From: JAJRQY01 sp965224435
Lineage (GTDB): Bacteria > Actinomycetota > Acidimicrobiia > Acidimicrobiales > SZUA-35
Assembly (NCBI GenBank): GCA_965224435.1
Contig: OZ245048.1
Coordinates: 62,001 to 126,000, forward strand
Direction: 5' to 3'
DNA length: 64,000 nt
Shown here: in pieces, positions 42,919-51,985 of the stretch
Numbering within the stretch: position 1 is the stretch's first letter
Layout: each line of letters begins with the position of its first letter
Made by a program: the position numbers and the translations under genes
The notes under the pieces: model-generated
What the model saw: only the letters and a program-made list of their open reading frames with translations
Databases searched by the model: none
Told to the model about the DNA's origin: nothing

Positions 42919-44532
42919 ATGCCAGACAAGCTTGAAGAGAAGAAGGCCGAAGAACGCACTCCAGAGAAGGGGGAACCGGCAGCCAAAGGTGAGCCCGATC
43001 CTACGGACAGCAAGGGATCGACGTCGAAGGGCGATCCCGAGCCGACCAAACCCACGGGTAAGGGAGACACCGGCAAGCAAGACAGCGGGAAGGAACCGAC
43101 TGGTAAGGAAGACTCCAGTGGTGACGGCAGCGGCGCGGTGATCAATCCTGATTCGTTTGATGACGGCAGCGAGTCGAGCAATGACATCTCCAACGACCAA
43201 GTCGACGGGGGAAGCCAGAACATCAACCCCGACTCAGCAACCTTTGACAATGATGAGGCTTCGAACGGAAACAGCATTTCCCAGGACGGCGAGGGCGAGG
43301 CCGAAGCTGTCAGTGAAGACGATGCTGCTGACTCTGAGTCGAGCAGCGGAGCTGACGCCAGCAACAATGGCGCGGCACCGGAGGAAGGGGCTGGCGTTGA
43401 GGCCACGGACTCTGCCCCAGCTGAGCTGGATGATCCACCAATGGGCGAGATACCCGAGGGCGAAGATGAATCGGAGTCGTCAGTCTTCGATGACGTCGGC
43501 TTGCCGGGTCAAGGCGAGCCCGAGAAGGGCATTGATGATGATGCCGATACTGGACCTCAGTTACCGACTCACGGTGGTGAGGTCGACATTGATGCTCCCG
43601 AGTTTGTGGCCAGTGACGATCCTCCGGAACTGATTGACCCTCGCGTTTCGGGGATTGAGAACAAGGCCCCAGTCGATCTCAGCGACCCTGACCCAACGAG
43701 CCCAACCGACGGATCTGAACCTTCGATTGATTTCAGATTTTATCCGTCAAAGACTGGCAGCTCGTCTTGGGTTGACTGGGATAGCGGATGGGATGTTCAG
43801 CATGTTGACGGCGTACTTACCGCGACGAATGGTGACGAGGTGCTCACAGGGGAGGAGGCATTCAGCAAGTGGTTGGAGCTTAGTTGGGCGCAAGACGACA
43901 AAGAGGAAGCGAATGAATTAGAGATGATGGCGGAACTGGACAGGCTCGAAGCCGAACACGCTGCTGCCGTTGAAGCGGAACAGATGGGTCCACCATCACC
44001 CGAGGAACAAATGGGTCCACCATCACCCAAAGACGATGGATCTTCCGGGGACCCTGCACCGGCCACCAGTGGAGGTGTGAATCACCCCGGGTGGGATGGC
44101 ACCGAGGGCGGTGATCCAGCGCTGCAGGACGAGTTGCGTCGCATACCGGGCGAACGAATCATCCCGATCGAAGGTGACATTGACTATCACGACGAGGGGT
44201 ATGGCGACGGTGGGGGAGACGCCAGCAGCACCAGTCAGAAAGACCTCACTCAACCGGTGGACTCCGAGGACACCAGCACCTTCGGCAGCGGTACCAACAG
44301 CCCGGATCCAGCCCCCATCGACTACGGCCCGGATCATGTCGAAGACCCCAGCGAACCCGGGTCCTACATCGACCCAACAACCGGACTTGGTGGAGACAAT
44401 GTGACCATCGAGCTGGATGATGGCAGTATCGATGTTCATGAGCACAGCTATGCCGAACTCGATGATGGCGCGCCAGCCGAGGAATTCGAACTCGCTGATG
44501 GCTCGACGGCGCTCCTGGACGCGGCTGAGTAG
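42919..44532 (+). CDS. acidic, low-complexity, probably disordered protein
   Basis: 537 residues, not recognised. It is a clean single frame with GGGAG nine bases before the ATG. Composition is dominated by Asp, Glu, Ser, Gly and Pro with almost no Cys. Residues 1-60 are Lys/Glu/Pro-rich, and there is a 9-residue tandem repeat (EQMGPPSPE, EQMGPPSPK near 356-373). One more ordered patch near residue 270 is Trp-rich (SSWVDWDSGWDVQHVDG). No signal peptide or membrane helix. It precedes the LAL regulator by 65 bp on the same strand. Confidence 0.7.
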   Translation: MPDKLEEKKAEERTPEKGEPAAKGEPDPTDSKGSTSKGDPEPTKPTGKGDTGKQDSGKEPTGKEDSSGDGSGAVINPDSFDDGSESSNDISNDQVDGGSQNINPDSATFDNDEASNGNSISQDGEGEAEAVSEDDAADSESSSGADASNNGAAPEEGAGVEATDSAPAELDDPPMGEIPEGEDESESSVFDDVGLPGQGEPEKGIDDDADTGPQLPTHGGEVDIDAPEFVASDDPPELIDPRVSGIENKAPVDLSDPDPTSPTDGSEPSIDFRFYPSKTGSSSWVDWDSGWDVQHVDGVLTATNGDEVLTGEEAFSKWLELSWAQDDKEEANELEMMAELDRLEAEHAAAVEAEQMGPPSPEEQMGPPSPKDDGSSGDPAPATSGGVNHPGWDGTEGGDPALQDELRRIPGERIIPIEGDIDYHDEGYGDGGGDASSTSQKDLTQPVDSEDTSTFGSGTNSPDPAPIDYGPDHVEDPSEPGSYIDPTTGLGGDNVTIELDDGSIDVHEHSYAELDDGAPAEEFELADGSTALLDAAE

Positions 44533-44597
44533 TCGAACAAGTCGTCCGGCTGGGCAATGCAATCAGCTTGCTCAGAAACAAGGGGGATCTCGCTGAG

Positions 44598-47342
44598 ATG
44601 AGAGCTGGCGCAGATGGCCAAGATCTCTTTGTTGGCCGGACACCAGAACTTGCCCGTCTCCATAGTTGGAGGGGAGAGACGGGCAAGTCAGGGTTCTTCG
44701 TTGTCGCCGGTGATCCCGGCGTGGGAAAGTCGCGCCTCGCTCGTGAGTTTGTGGCCACGGTCCCGGCCTACCAGGTCATCCAGATAGCAATCTCGCCCAC
44801 CAGTGCCGACAACCCCTTTGAAGCCCTGCTCAATGGTTTGGGACTCGGCGACTCGCACAAATCCTCCCGCCCAACGTCGATGGCCCCAACCCACGCCGAT
44901 GCCCGCTACCGCATCTATGACCGGATCCTTGATGAGTTGGACGGTCGAGCCGCCAGCCATGAGATCTTGCTGGTGGTCGATGATGCCCAATGGGTCGATG
45001 AGGGCACTCTTGCTTGCCTCATCGCTGCGACACAGCTTTCCGCAGGACAAGGCATTCGGGTCTTGGTATTGCTTCGACCGGTCAACCCAATGGCGGAACA
45101 GCTGACCGAGCTTGTCACCTCGGCCAAGGAGGGGGGTACCTGCCTCGAGCTCAGCCCCCTCACGAAGCGAAACGTTGCCGACCTGGCTGCGTTGCGGGTG
45201 TCGGGACGACCAGGAGAGCAGCTGCTTGCGGCCTTGGCCGGTACTGGTGGCAACCCGCTGGTTGTTGCCGAGTTGCTGGACTCGCTTGAGCGCCGAGGTG
45301 AGCTGCGCACCAGCGATGGCGTGACCGACATTTCTGGTCGCTCCCATTCCAGTGTGCGACCGGTCGAGGTTGTCTTGGACCGCATCGCCGATCTGTCCCA
45401 GGATGCCCGGGCAGCTGCTCGCTGTGGGAGTGTTGTTGGTCGTTCGTTCAAGCCAGCTGACCTGCAACCCTTGCTCGGCTGGTCGGCAACCGAAGTGGTG
45501 GTGGCGTGTGAAGAACTGATCGGTAGTCGGGTTGTTTCCGACAATGCTGATGTTCTGAGTTTTCGCCACGATCTGCTGCGGGAAACAGTCTATGAAGACA
45601 TGGAACCTTGGGTTCGCCAAACCCTGCATCGCCAGTTCGCTGCCCAACTCGTTGAGTCTGGAAGAGAACCGATTGTCATTGCCAGACATCTTGAACAGGC
45701 CGAGCCGGATGCGTCGATGGCCCCCTGGTTCGAGCAAGCGGGAACCCGGCTGCTGGACACTGACCCTCGGGCTGCGTCACAACTCTTGCAACGAGCACTG
45801 GACCTTGCATCTACTCCTGGGGAAGGGCTTCTGAGAGCGCTGGGTCAGTCTCTGGTCTGGACCAATCGGGCTGATGAGTCCTTGAAGTTGATGGCGCAAC
45901 ACTGTGATAGCCATGGTCAGATTGCGTCGGGTGGCCTGCGGCTGGTTGCAGCCCAGGCCCATGCTGCCAATGGACATCTTGTCGAGGCGGCCAAGGAATT
46001 CGAAGCAGCGGCCCCGCTCCTGAGTGACCCTGCCAGGCAACAGCAGGCCGAGGGTGAGGCCCAGATTCTTCGCGCTTTCGCCTTCGAACATGACTCGGTG
46101 ATCGCTGGCTGCAGCCAAGTGCTTGAGACCCCAGACCTTGATCCACTGGCCGAGATCCAGACTCGTTGTGCTCTTGGATGGGCTCTGAAGAATGTGGGCC
46201 GTATTGAAGAGTCCATTGCGACACTGGATCGGGCGGTGTTGTTGGCGGGAGACGACCCGGACCGGTTGTGGCGTAACCCGCTGATGTTCCTGGTCGATAC
46301 GTATATCGCCGCGGACCGGTTTGATGAGTTCGCCGAGGCTGCCTTGGCGGCGCGAAGTGTTGCCTTGGAGTATGGGGATGTTTGGCAGGTTCCGAGCTTG
46401 TCTTCGCTGTGGGCCGGGGCTCATATGCGGATGGGTGAGTGGGACAAGGCAGTTGCTGAGGCTGATGCTGGTATCGCTTGGGCGCGTGAAACTGGAAATC
46501 ACCTGACCCTTCCATGGCTATTGAGCGTCAAGGCAGTGATCGCCCTCTGGCGAGGTGATGAGGCCCAAGCCGGGCTGCTGCTGGTCGAGGCTGAGGCTGA
46601 GCTTGATGGTGAGTTGAGATCTGGGGCCGAGGTCGTTCTTTGGGCCAAAGTGCAATTGGCAGTCATCTGTGGTGACCTTGCCGAAGCAGTTGCTGGCTAC
46701 GAGCTGATCTGGGCTTTGATCAAGGATCTTGGTTTGCGGGCGCGGGAGGCCACGGTTGCACCGGGGATGGTTCGTGTTCTACTTCTGGCTGGCCACGACG
46801 CAGCTGCTTCTGAGGTTCGGCAGACCCTGGCAACTAGCCGCCAAGACTGTGGCGGACTCGTTCCGATTCGTGGTCACGAACCGGCCGAGCTGTGGGTGCA
46901 GGGGCTGATCGATCGAGATGCTGGAGCTATAGCCCAAGCTGGGCGTTCATTGGGCAAGATTGGACTTCGGGTTGATGGGGCCCTTGCTGGGATCGACGCA
47001 GTCGAGATTGCAGTGTCGCGGGGTGAGGGCCAGTTGGCGGAGGAGCTGGGCATTGGTGTAGCTAAGCAGCTGGATCAGCTTGGAGCCGCTGGGTTGCGGA
47101 AACGACTCGATTCGCTGGTGTCGGTCCCTGCTGTCGTTGAGCCTTCATCAGCTCTTGGAGCGTTGAGCACGGCTGAGAAGCGGGTGGCCAACCTGGTCTC
47201 AACCGGTGCCTCAAACCCAGAAATCGCCGAACAACTCTTTGTATCGAGTCGCACAATCGAGAGCCATGTGTCCCACATCTTCACCAAACTGGGGATCACT
47301 TCTCGGGTCGAGCTGGCAGTCCTGGTGTCATCTGAGGATTAG
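44598..47342 (+). CDS. LuxR-family LAL regulator with AAA ATPase domain
   Basis: 914 residues from the ATG at 44598, with a GGGGGA run upstream; a TTG at 44568 would add ten. N-terminal STAND/AAA module: LFVGRTPELARL, Walker A GDPGVGKSRLAREF, Walker B LLVVDDAQWVDEGTL. A long TPR-like helical middle (about 350-830) is followed by a LuxR HTH (LSTAEKRVANLVSTGASNPEIAEQLFVSSRTIESHVSHIFTKLGI). MalT-like ligand-triggered activators have this design. It may control the acidic protein gene just upstream. Confidence 0.93.
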   Translation: MRAGADGQDLFVGRTPELARLHSWRGETGKSGFFVVAGDPGVGKSRLAREFVATVPAYQVIQIAISPTSADNPFEALLNGLGLGDSHKSSRPTSMAPTHADARYRIYDRILDELDGRAASHEILLVVDDAQWVDEGTLACLIAATQLSAGQGIRVLVLLRPVNPMAEQLTELVTSAKEGGTCLELSPLTKRNVADLAALRVSGRPGEQLLAALAGTGGNPLVVAELLDSLERRGELRTSDGVTDISGRSHSSVRPVEVVLDRIADLSQDARAAARCGSVVGRSFKPADLQPLLGWSATEVVVACEELIGSRVVSDNADVLSFRHDLLRETVYEDMEPWVRQTLHRQFAAQLVESGREPIVIARHLEQAEPDASMAPWFEQAGTRLLDTDPRAASQLLQRALDLASTPGEGLLRALGQSLVWTNRADESLKLMAQHCDSHGQIASGGLRLVAAQAHAANGHLVEAAKEFEAAAPLLSDPARQQQAEGEAQILRAFAFEHDSVIAGCSQVLETPDLDPLAEIQTRCALGWALKNVGRIEESIATLDRAVLLAGDDPDRLWRNPLMFLVDTYIAADRFDEFAEAALAARSVALEYGDVWQVPSLSSLWAGAHMRMGEWDKAVAEADAGIAWARETGNHLTLPWLLSVKAVIALWRGDEAQAGLLLVEAEAELDGELRSGAEVVLWAKVQLAVICGDLAEAVAGYELIWALIKDLGLRAREATVAPGMVRVLLLAGHDAAASEVRQTLATSRQDCGGLVPIRGHEPAELWVQGLIDRDAGAIAQAGRSLGKIGLRVDGALAGIDAVEIAVSRGEGQLAEELGIGVAKQLDQLGAAGLRKRLDSLVSVPAVVEPSSALGALSTAEKRVANLVSTGASNPEIAEQLFVSSRTIESHVSHIFTKLGITSRVELAVLVSSED

Positions 47343-47361
47343 GCCAGCGGACGTCGACTGG

Positions 47362-47937
47362 TCAGTCTGTTAGGAGGTCAGCGAACTTGCTGGGCAGTGG
47401 CCCGTGGTGCCAGGCGGTGACGTTGACGGTTCGGAAGTAGTCCCACATGGCTGAGAGTCGCAAGAAGTATTCGTCGTTCTGCCACCATGTTGTCCATCGG
47501 TCAGAAGCCTCTTGGATTCGATCAGCTCTCGGCAGTTCAACTTGAAATGCCGCAATATCGCCAACGAGTTGGGTGCCACCTGGTTGGCCGAACCGTTGTC
47601 CGGCCAGCGACTCAAGCGCGAGGCCTTCCATAAACACCTCGAGTGTCTCGGCGGCTTCGATGGGCAGGCCATCACCAAAGTCGGCGATGACGGATCCTGT
47701 CTGGTGGAGCTCGATACTGCACGGAGCAGCAACGCCGAAGTCAAAGAAAGGAACTGAAATGTCATGTGGCTGAAGTATGAAGTGTTTGGGTATCCCAATG
47801 GTTTGAAAGACCGATGGGCGATTGTGGACGGGAATCTGGTGGCCTCCGATTTCTGCGTTCAGTTCTAGGATGTAGTCGAAGGACCCCACATCCAGTCCGA
47901 TGGTTCCGAGTTGCTTGATGAGGGCTGTATTCGTCAT
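47362..47937 (-). CDS. hypothetical protein
   Basis: 191 residues from the ATG at 47937; the frame is open to 48003. Not recognised. It shows alternating strand-like and polar stretches (DYILELNAEIGGHQIPVH, FFDFGVAAPCSIELHQTG) and a Trp-rich C-terminal part (RWTTWWQNDEYFLRLSAMWDYF). No signal peptide or membrane helix. Convergent with the LAL regulator, 19 bp apart. Confidence 0.6.
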   Translation of the reverse strand: MTNTALIKQLGTIGLDVGSFDYILELNAEIGGHQIPVHNRPSVFQTIGIPKHFILQPHDISVPFFDFGVAAPCSIELHQTGSVIADFGDGLPIEAAETLEVFMEGLALESLAGQRFGQPGGTQLVGDIAAFQVELPRADRIQEASDRWTTWWQNDEYFLRLSAMWDYFRTVNVTAWHHGPLPSKFADLLTD

Positions 47938-48102
47938 AGTTGCAACTCGGGTCCCGCTATCTAGATAGTCCCTGCAGGTTTGAGTCTGATGTTGCATCTT
48001 CATGTCAGCGGGTCACTGTTTCCATCTCGTTTATTCCGACCTTCCCGTGGCGACAGCGCTTCGAGTTTAGAAAGTTGGGTGTGGGTTTCACTCTGATGGA
48101 GG

Positions 48103-48966
48103 TCACGAATCTGCGGTGATTGCGAGACTCTCCTGGATGAGGTTCGCCTCGCGTTGAAACGGGTCGTTGGTCCGATCGGACTGATAGAGCGCCCACACGC
48201 GACGGTCGTTGGGCCCAATGAACTCGCGGACTGTCACCGTCGATCCTGTCTTGATTGTGACCCGGCCAATCGTCAGACAGGCTTCCGCCCCCTCGCACCC
48301 CTCAGCCGACGCCCCGGGCTGCAACCGCACCTCGAACTCGGTGATGGGGCCGTTCGAGGTCATTGCTGCCGATCGGATGAGTTTGATTGCTCCCGCATCC
48401 CGATGCCCCTCGAGTAGCGCCTCGATTGAACCTTCAGCCGACATGATCGACAGCGACGCTGTCGAGCTACCTTCCGCTGGCTGCAAGACGATCAGGCCTG
48501 GCTCGAGTTGGGCGACATCAACAGGCACCGGTGTGGTGAACTCAATCCCGCCGGCCACCGACCCGAGCGAGTATGGACCAGGCTGCAGGAGTCCGGTTGT
48601 ACCGATCGAACGGGCCCCGACGGGTCGAGACCCGTTGCTGGCTGCGTCGACGGTGTCTCTGGTTGTGTCTCTGGCGAGGTTCACCAACCCGAATACCGCG
48701 AGCATGACGGCTGCCGCGCTGAGAAAGACCCTGCGCCAAGGTATCGAGCGCTCCTTTGAGCGCCCATCCATAGACAGTTCAATCACCACGGGATCGTCGG
48801 TGCTCTGTCGGTCCGACTGCGGAGCCTCAGCTGGTAGGCCTGCCCAGAATTCATCAACCATTCGTTGGCGCAGCGCCACCTTGTTCGAGAGCTGGATGGA
48901 GTCGTCGGCGGCAACAGCATCAAGCAATCGTCGGATGTCATCGTCGCTGAGTGATGAGTGCTTCAT
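48103..48966 (-). CDS. anti-sigma-like membrane protein
   Basis: 287 residues from the ATG at 48966, preceded by GGAGG. A cytoplasmic N-terminus (SLSDDDIRRLLDAVAADDS) and a membrane helix near residues 72-92 (VFLSAAAVMLAVFGLVNLA) are followed by an extracytoplasmic beta-rich domain with one likely disulphide (EGCEGAEACL). No zinc anti-sigma motif. The start overlaps the ECF sigma stop by four bases, the main evidence for the anti-sigma role. Confidence 0.7.
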   Translation of the reverse strand: MKHSSLSDDDIRRLLDAVAADDSIQLSNKVALRQRMVDEFWAGLPAEAPQSDRQSTDDPVVIELSMDGRSKERSIPWRRVFLSAAAVMLAVFGLVNLARDTTRDTVDAASNGSRPVGARSIGTTGLLQPGPYSLGSVAGGIEFTTPVPVDVAQLEPGLIVLQPAEGSSTASLSIMSAEGSIEALLEGHRDAGAIKLIRSAAMTSNGPITEFEVRLQPGASAEGCEGAEACLTIGRVTIKTGSTVTVREFIGPNDRRVWALYQSDRTNDPFQREANLIQESLAITADS

Positions 48967-49541
48967 GTTGTTTGTCCTCCCTTCGCTTGTCGTTGGGGAT
49001 CGCTGACTACCCACGCTTGTTCGAAACTGCGACGACCCCGGGCGAGCAACGATTCAGCCGCGGAGTACTCGATGGACAGGGCGGTCGCTACCTCCGAGAC
49101 TGAACATTCGTCCAGGTAGCGGAGTGTGAGGGCGGCGCGTTGGCGATCTGGTAGGGATGCCAACGCCTGCACAACCTCGGCTGCCGACACAAAGCGCACC
49201 TCGTCACCAAGATCGCCTCCAAAGTTTCGGGCTCGAGCACCGCGGAGCCGCTCCATACGCCGTAGCTCTCGACTGGCTGCGCGCCACTGGTCGATGAGAC
49301 GGCGCTTGGCGACGGTGAAGAGCCAGGCCCGGTCGACATTGACACCTCGTGCCTCCGTAGCGAGTCGCGCCGCAGCCAAGAAGACCTCAGACGTTGCATC
49401 CGCCGCCATCTCCGGATCACCACTTCTTGCCAGACAGAATCGGTAGAGGTCATCGACGTTGGGGTCGAAGAGGTCCGTCAGCCGAGCTTCGGCCGCGACA
49501 TCCCCCTGGCCGACCGATCGTTGCTCAGAAGCCACACGCAT
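48963..49541 (-). CDS. ECF RNA polymerase sigma factor
   Basis: 192 residues from the ATG at 49541; an ATG at 49571 would add ten. Region 2: LFDPNVDDLYRFCLARSGDPEMAADATSEVFLAAAR. Region 4: LASLPDRQRAALTLRYLDECSVSEVATALSIEYSAAESLLARGRRSFEQAW. Coupled to the membrane protein downstream and divergent from a lipoprotein gene, which is the natural candidate target. Confidence 0.92.
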   Translation of the reverse strand: MRVASEQRSVGQGDVAAEARLTDLFDPNVDDLYRFCLARSGDPEMAADATSEVFLAAARLATEARGVNVDRAWLFTVAKRRLIDQWRAASRELRRMERLRGARARNFGGDLGDEVRFVSAAEVVQALASLPDRQRAALTLRYLDECSVSEVATALSIEYSAAESLLARGRRSFEQAWVVSDPQRQAKGGQTT

Positions 49542-49661
49542 GCTCTTAACAACGTAGTGCACGACACTCATCTGTCGGCACTGCGAGAATTTCCCGTGAG
49601 GGTCGCGACAGATCTGGTCTGGCTACGGCGTTGTTGCAATAGAAGCGATGGAGGGAAACCC

Positions 49662-50999
49662 ATGAACGCCAAGAACTTGAGACGACTCGTAGCGATCCTG
49701 AGCTTAGGACTAGCGGCAGCAGCTTGCGGCGGAAGCGGCGACCCCGCTGCGGAATCCGATACTAGTGACTCCCCGGCCGACACGGCGAGCGACCTCGACA
49801 TCATCACGCTTGAGCCGGACGACTCTGAGGTGAAGGCGGTCACCATCTCCGCCCTTGGAGGCATCCGTTTTGACCGACCCGTCGAGACGGGTTTGCTTGT
49901 CATCGATGACTTCGTGTTGGTGACACAACGGGTCGGTAATTCGGACACCCTCGCCCATATATTATTGACGTCACAGCTCTTCGCCGGCTCAAGAGTCGAC
50001 AATGTGGAGAGCTATCTGGATGTGATCAAGCTAACCCATGATGTGAACCCGACGGGCACAGCGATCGTTGTCGCTGGCATAGAACTGACCGGATATGAGA
50101 TCACCGGAGACGAAAGTGTGCAGAGTTTTGCCTCCAGTCGATTTCCGGCACCAGCGATCGCAGGGGGTGGTCCCCTTGAGTACACGCTCAGTTTCATCGG
50201 CGAGACGCCAAGTGGCGTCCTTGATGTTGGCGTCGATGGTTTGACAAGTGAAGCGGCACAGGCGATGTTGCCAGCCCTCGGCACGATGCTTGCCTCGCTC
50301 GAATTCACCGGACCGGGTCTCGACCCTGCGCTACCGCCTGGTGAGGTCATCGAACCGGCCGAGCCTGGCCCGCCCCCGGCCCCTGCGGAGGGTGCAGATG
50401 ACGCTGTTGTTCCACCGCTCGGCCCTCCATTTTCTTCCATCGAGCCTGGCCGCTATGAGTTGCTGAACTTCGGCTTGCCGATCTCTCTTGAGTTTGGTGC
50501 GGACTGGGCGATTCAGCCGAACTTTCCCGGGGTGATAGTGGTGACGGATCCGACGAGCATCGGACCGAACGACCGCGATCTCATCTTTGTCAACTCGATC
50601 GCCGAACTAGTTCCCTTGGCCGGTGGTCCACTCGTCGCTGGCGATGCGATTCTCATCGATGACATCGAGGAGCTGTTGTCGAACCCGCCCGAACTGATGA
50701 AGGTGAGTGACATTGAGCGAACGGTGCTCGAAGCCGAGAACGGTTCGACCACACCGGTCATTTCCTTCGCGGTTGACGTGGTCGGCGACCACGCCTGTAG
50801 CCCTTCGGATCCATGCGAGCTTGGTCTCGTAACTGCCTACGGGTTCGTGAACCAGTTCCGGCCGATGGATACCCAGCGGGTGTGGTGGTTCCCCGAGCAC
50901 CCCCATGGCCCGGCGGCGATCATTGTGTCGGCCAGTGAAGGCAGCAGATGGATGGAGCGAGCCGAGGAACTGATGGCGACGCTCGAACTCAACCGCTGA
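49662..50999 (+). CDS. secreted lipoprotein
   Basis: 445 residues from the ATG at 49662, preceded by GGAGGG. Signal peptide MNAKNLRRLVAILSLGLAA with a lipobox ending at Cys (AAAC, residue about 22), then an acidic Ser/Asp linker. Two related beta-rich halves separated by a Pro/Glu hinge (EPAEPGPPPAPAEG) include the similar pieces VDNVESYLDVIKL and IDDIEELLSNP, so an internal duplication is possible. Function unknown; divergent from the ECF sigma operon. Confidence 0.8.
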   Translation: MNAKNLRRLVAILSLGLAAAACGGSGDPAAESDTSDSPADTASDLDIITLEPDDSEVKAVTISALGGIRFDRPVETGLLVIDDFVLVTQRVGNSDTLAHILLTSQLFAGSRVDNVESYLDVIKLTHDVNPTGTAIVVAGIELTGYEITGDESVQSFASSRFPAPAIAGGGPLEYTLSFIGETPSGVLDVGVDGLTSEAAQAMLPALGTMLASLEFTGPGLDPALPPGEVIEPAEPGPPPAPAEGADDAVVPPLGPPFSSIEPGRYELLNFGLPISLEFGADWAIQPNFPGVIVVTDPTSIGPNDRDLIFVNSIAELVPLAGGPLVAGDAILIDDIEELLSNPPELMKVSDIERTVLEAENGSTTPVISFAVDVVGDHACSPSDPCELGLVTAYGFVNQFRPMDTQRVWWFPEHPHGPAAIIVSASEGSRWMERAEELMATLELNR

Positions 51000-51120
51000 C
51001 GGAACCGGCACAACTCGCTATTCCGAAGCGAATTCGTGACGTGAATTGAGACAGTCTCATGCCCTTTAGCGTGATAAGATTCTGGGTGTTAAGAATGGAG
51101 CCATCAGCGGGAGGGCCACG

Positions 51121-51630
51121 ATGAAAATACGGTCAGTGAGCAGTGAGGATCTTGATTGCTTGCAGGACATCGAACGTGCGGCGGGCGCATCGTTCGCCGA
51201 GATCGGCATGGCCGAAGTGGCAGAGGATGCGCCGCTGACCACCGAGGCTTTGTCCGTCTACCAGCAAGAGTCGCGGGCATGGGTACAAGCTGATGAGCGT
51301 GACAGACCGGTGGCCTACGTGATTGTCGACGTTGTTGATGGTGCAATCCACATCGAGCAGGTATCGGTCGATCCTGCGCACGCCGGTCGCCGTCTGGGCC
51401 GTGGCCTGATCGAACACGTTGCCGATTGGGCCAGAGATGGTGGCTTTGAGGCTTTGACCCTCACAACTTTCACCGAGGTCGCATGGAATGGCCCGTACTA
51501 CGAGCGGTGCGGGTTCAACATTTTGGACGACTCCGACCTGACGCCTGGTTTGCGTGAGATACGGGCCGCAGAAGTCGAACACGGTCTGGATCGTTGGCCA
51601 CGAGCCTGTATGCGCCGCAAAATCACCTGA
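51121..51630 (+). CDS. GNAT-family N-acetyltransferase
   Basis: 169 residues. The acetyl-CoA-binding motif A is IEQVSVDPAHAGRRLGRGLIEHVADWA (RxxGxG/A form), followed by LTLTTFTEVAWNGPYYERCGFNIL, the standard beta5-alpha4 end of the fold. Substrate unknown. Preceded by about 120 bp without a gene. Confidence 0.9.
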   Translation: MKIRSVSSEDLDCLQDIERAAGASFAEIGMAEVAEDAPLTTEALSVYQQESRAWVQADERDRPVAYVIVDVVDGAIHIEQVSVDPAHAGRRLGRGLIEHVADWARDGGFEALTLTTFTEVAWNGPYYERCGFNILDDSDLTPGLREIRAAEVEHGLDRWPRACMRRKIT

Positions 51631-51684
51631 CACCCGAGTCTCAGTGAGGGGTGGTTTGGTTCTCCGCGAGTTGTGGTGTCTTGG

Positions 51685-51948
51685 TTAGCGAATGGTTGCG
51701 TTTGCGGCTTTGATCACAACGGGGTCAATGCATCTCTTGGCGAATCCGCGCAAACGTCGATCAAGGTCTCGTTGCAAGATGATCAGGCCTAGTCGGTCAG
51801 CAATGAGTCCTAGGAATGCTGGTCGAATGGAGAAGGAAATGGTGCGCACTCCGCGCGCTGCTGGGCCGCCACCAATGTGCTCCTGGCTTTTGAGAAACAG
51901 AGTTGCGAACGCAAAGCATCCGCCGGTGTAAACCGGCGGATGCTGCAC
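51685..51948 (-). other. unassigned stretch with an 87-codon open frame
   Basis: The 51631-51985 gap holds an 87-codon frame on the minus strand whose product (hydrophobic patch AFLGLIADRLGLIILQRDLDRR) is not recognised. The frame crosses the terminator hairpin at 51916-51943 and has no ribosome-binding site, so it is probably not an intact gene; a decayed fragment is possible. Confidence 0.25.
51916..51943 (-). terminator. 12-bp perfect hairpin downstream of the HExxH protein gene
   Basis: GCATCCGCCGGT (51916-51927), loop GTAA, ACCGGCGGATGC (51932-51943). It begins 43 bp after the stop of the leftward gene at 51986, and on that strand is followed by TTTGCG, consistent with an intrinsic terminator with a weak T run. 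Confidence 0.75.
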
Positions 51949-51985
51949 ACGTTCGTGGGATTCGATCTACGAGACCCTGACTCGA

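Noticed and set aside
43984..44028. Direct DNA repeat (18 bp, 27-bp period)
   Set aside because: It is the coding trace of the duplicated EQMGPPSP peptide within the acidic protein, not an independent element.
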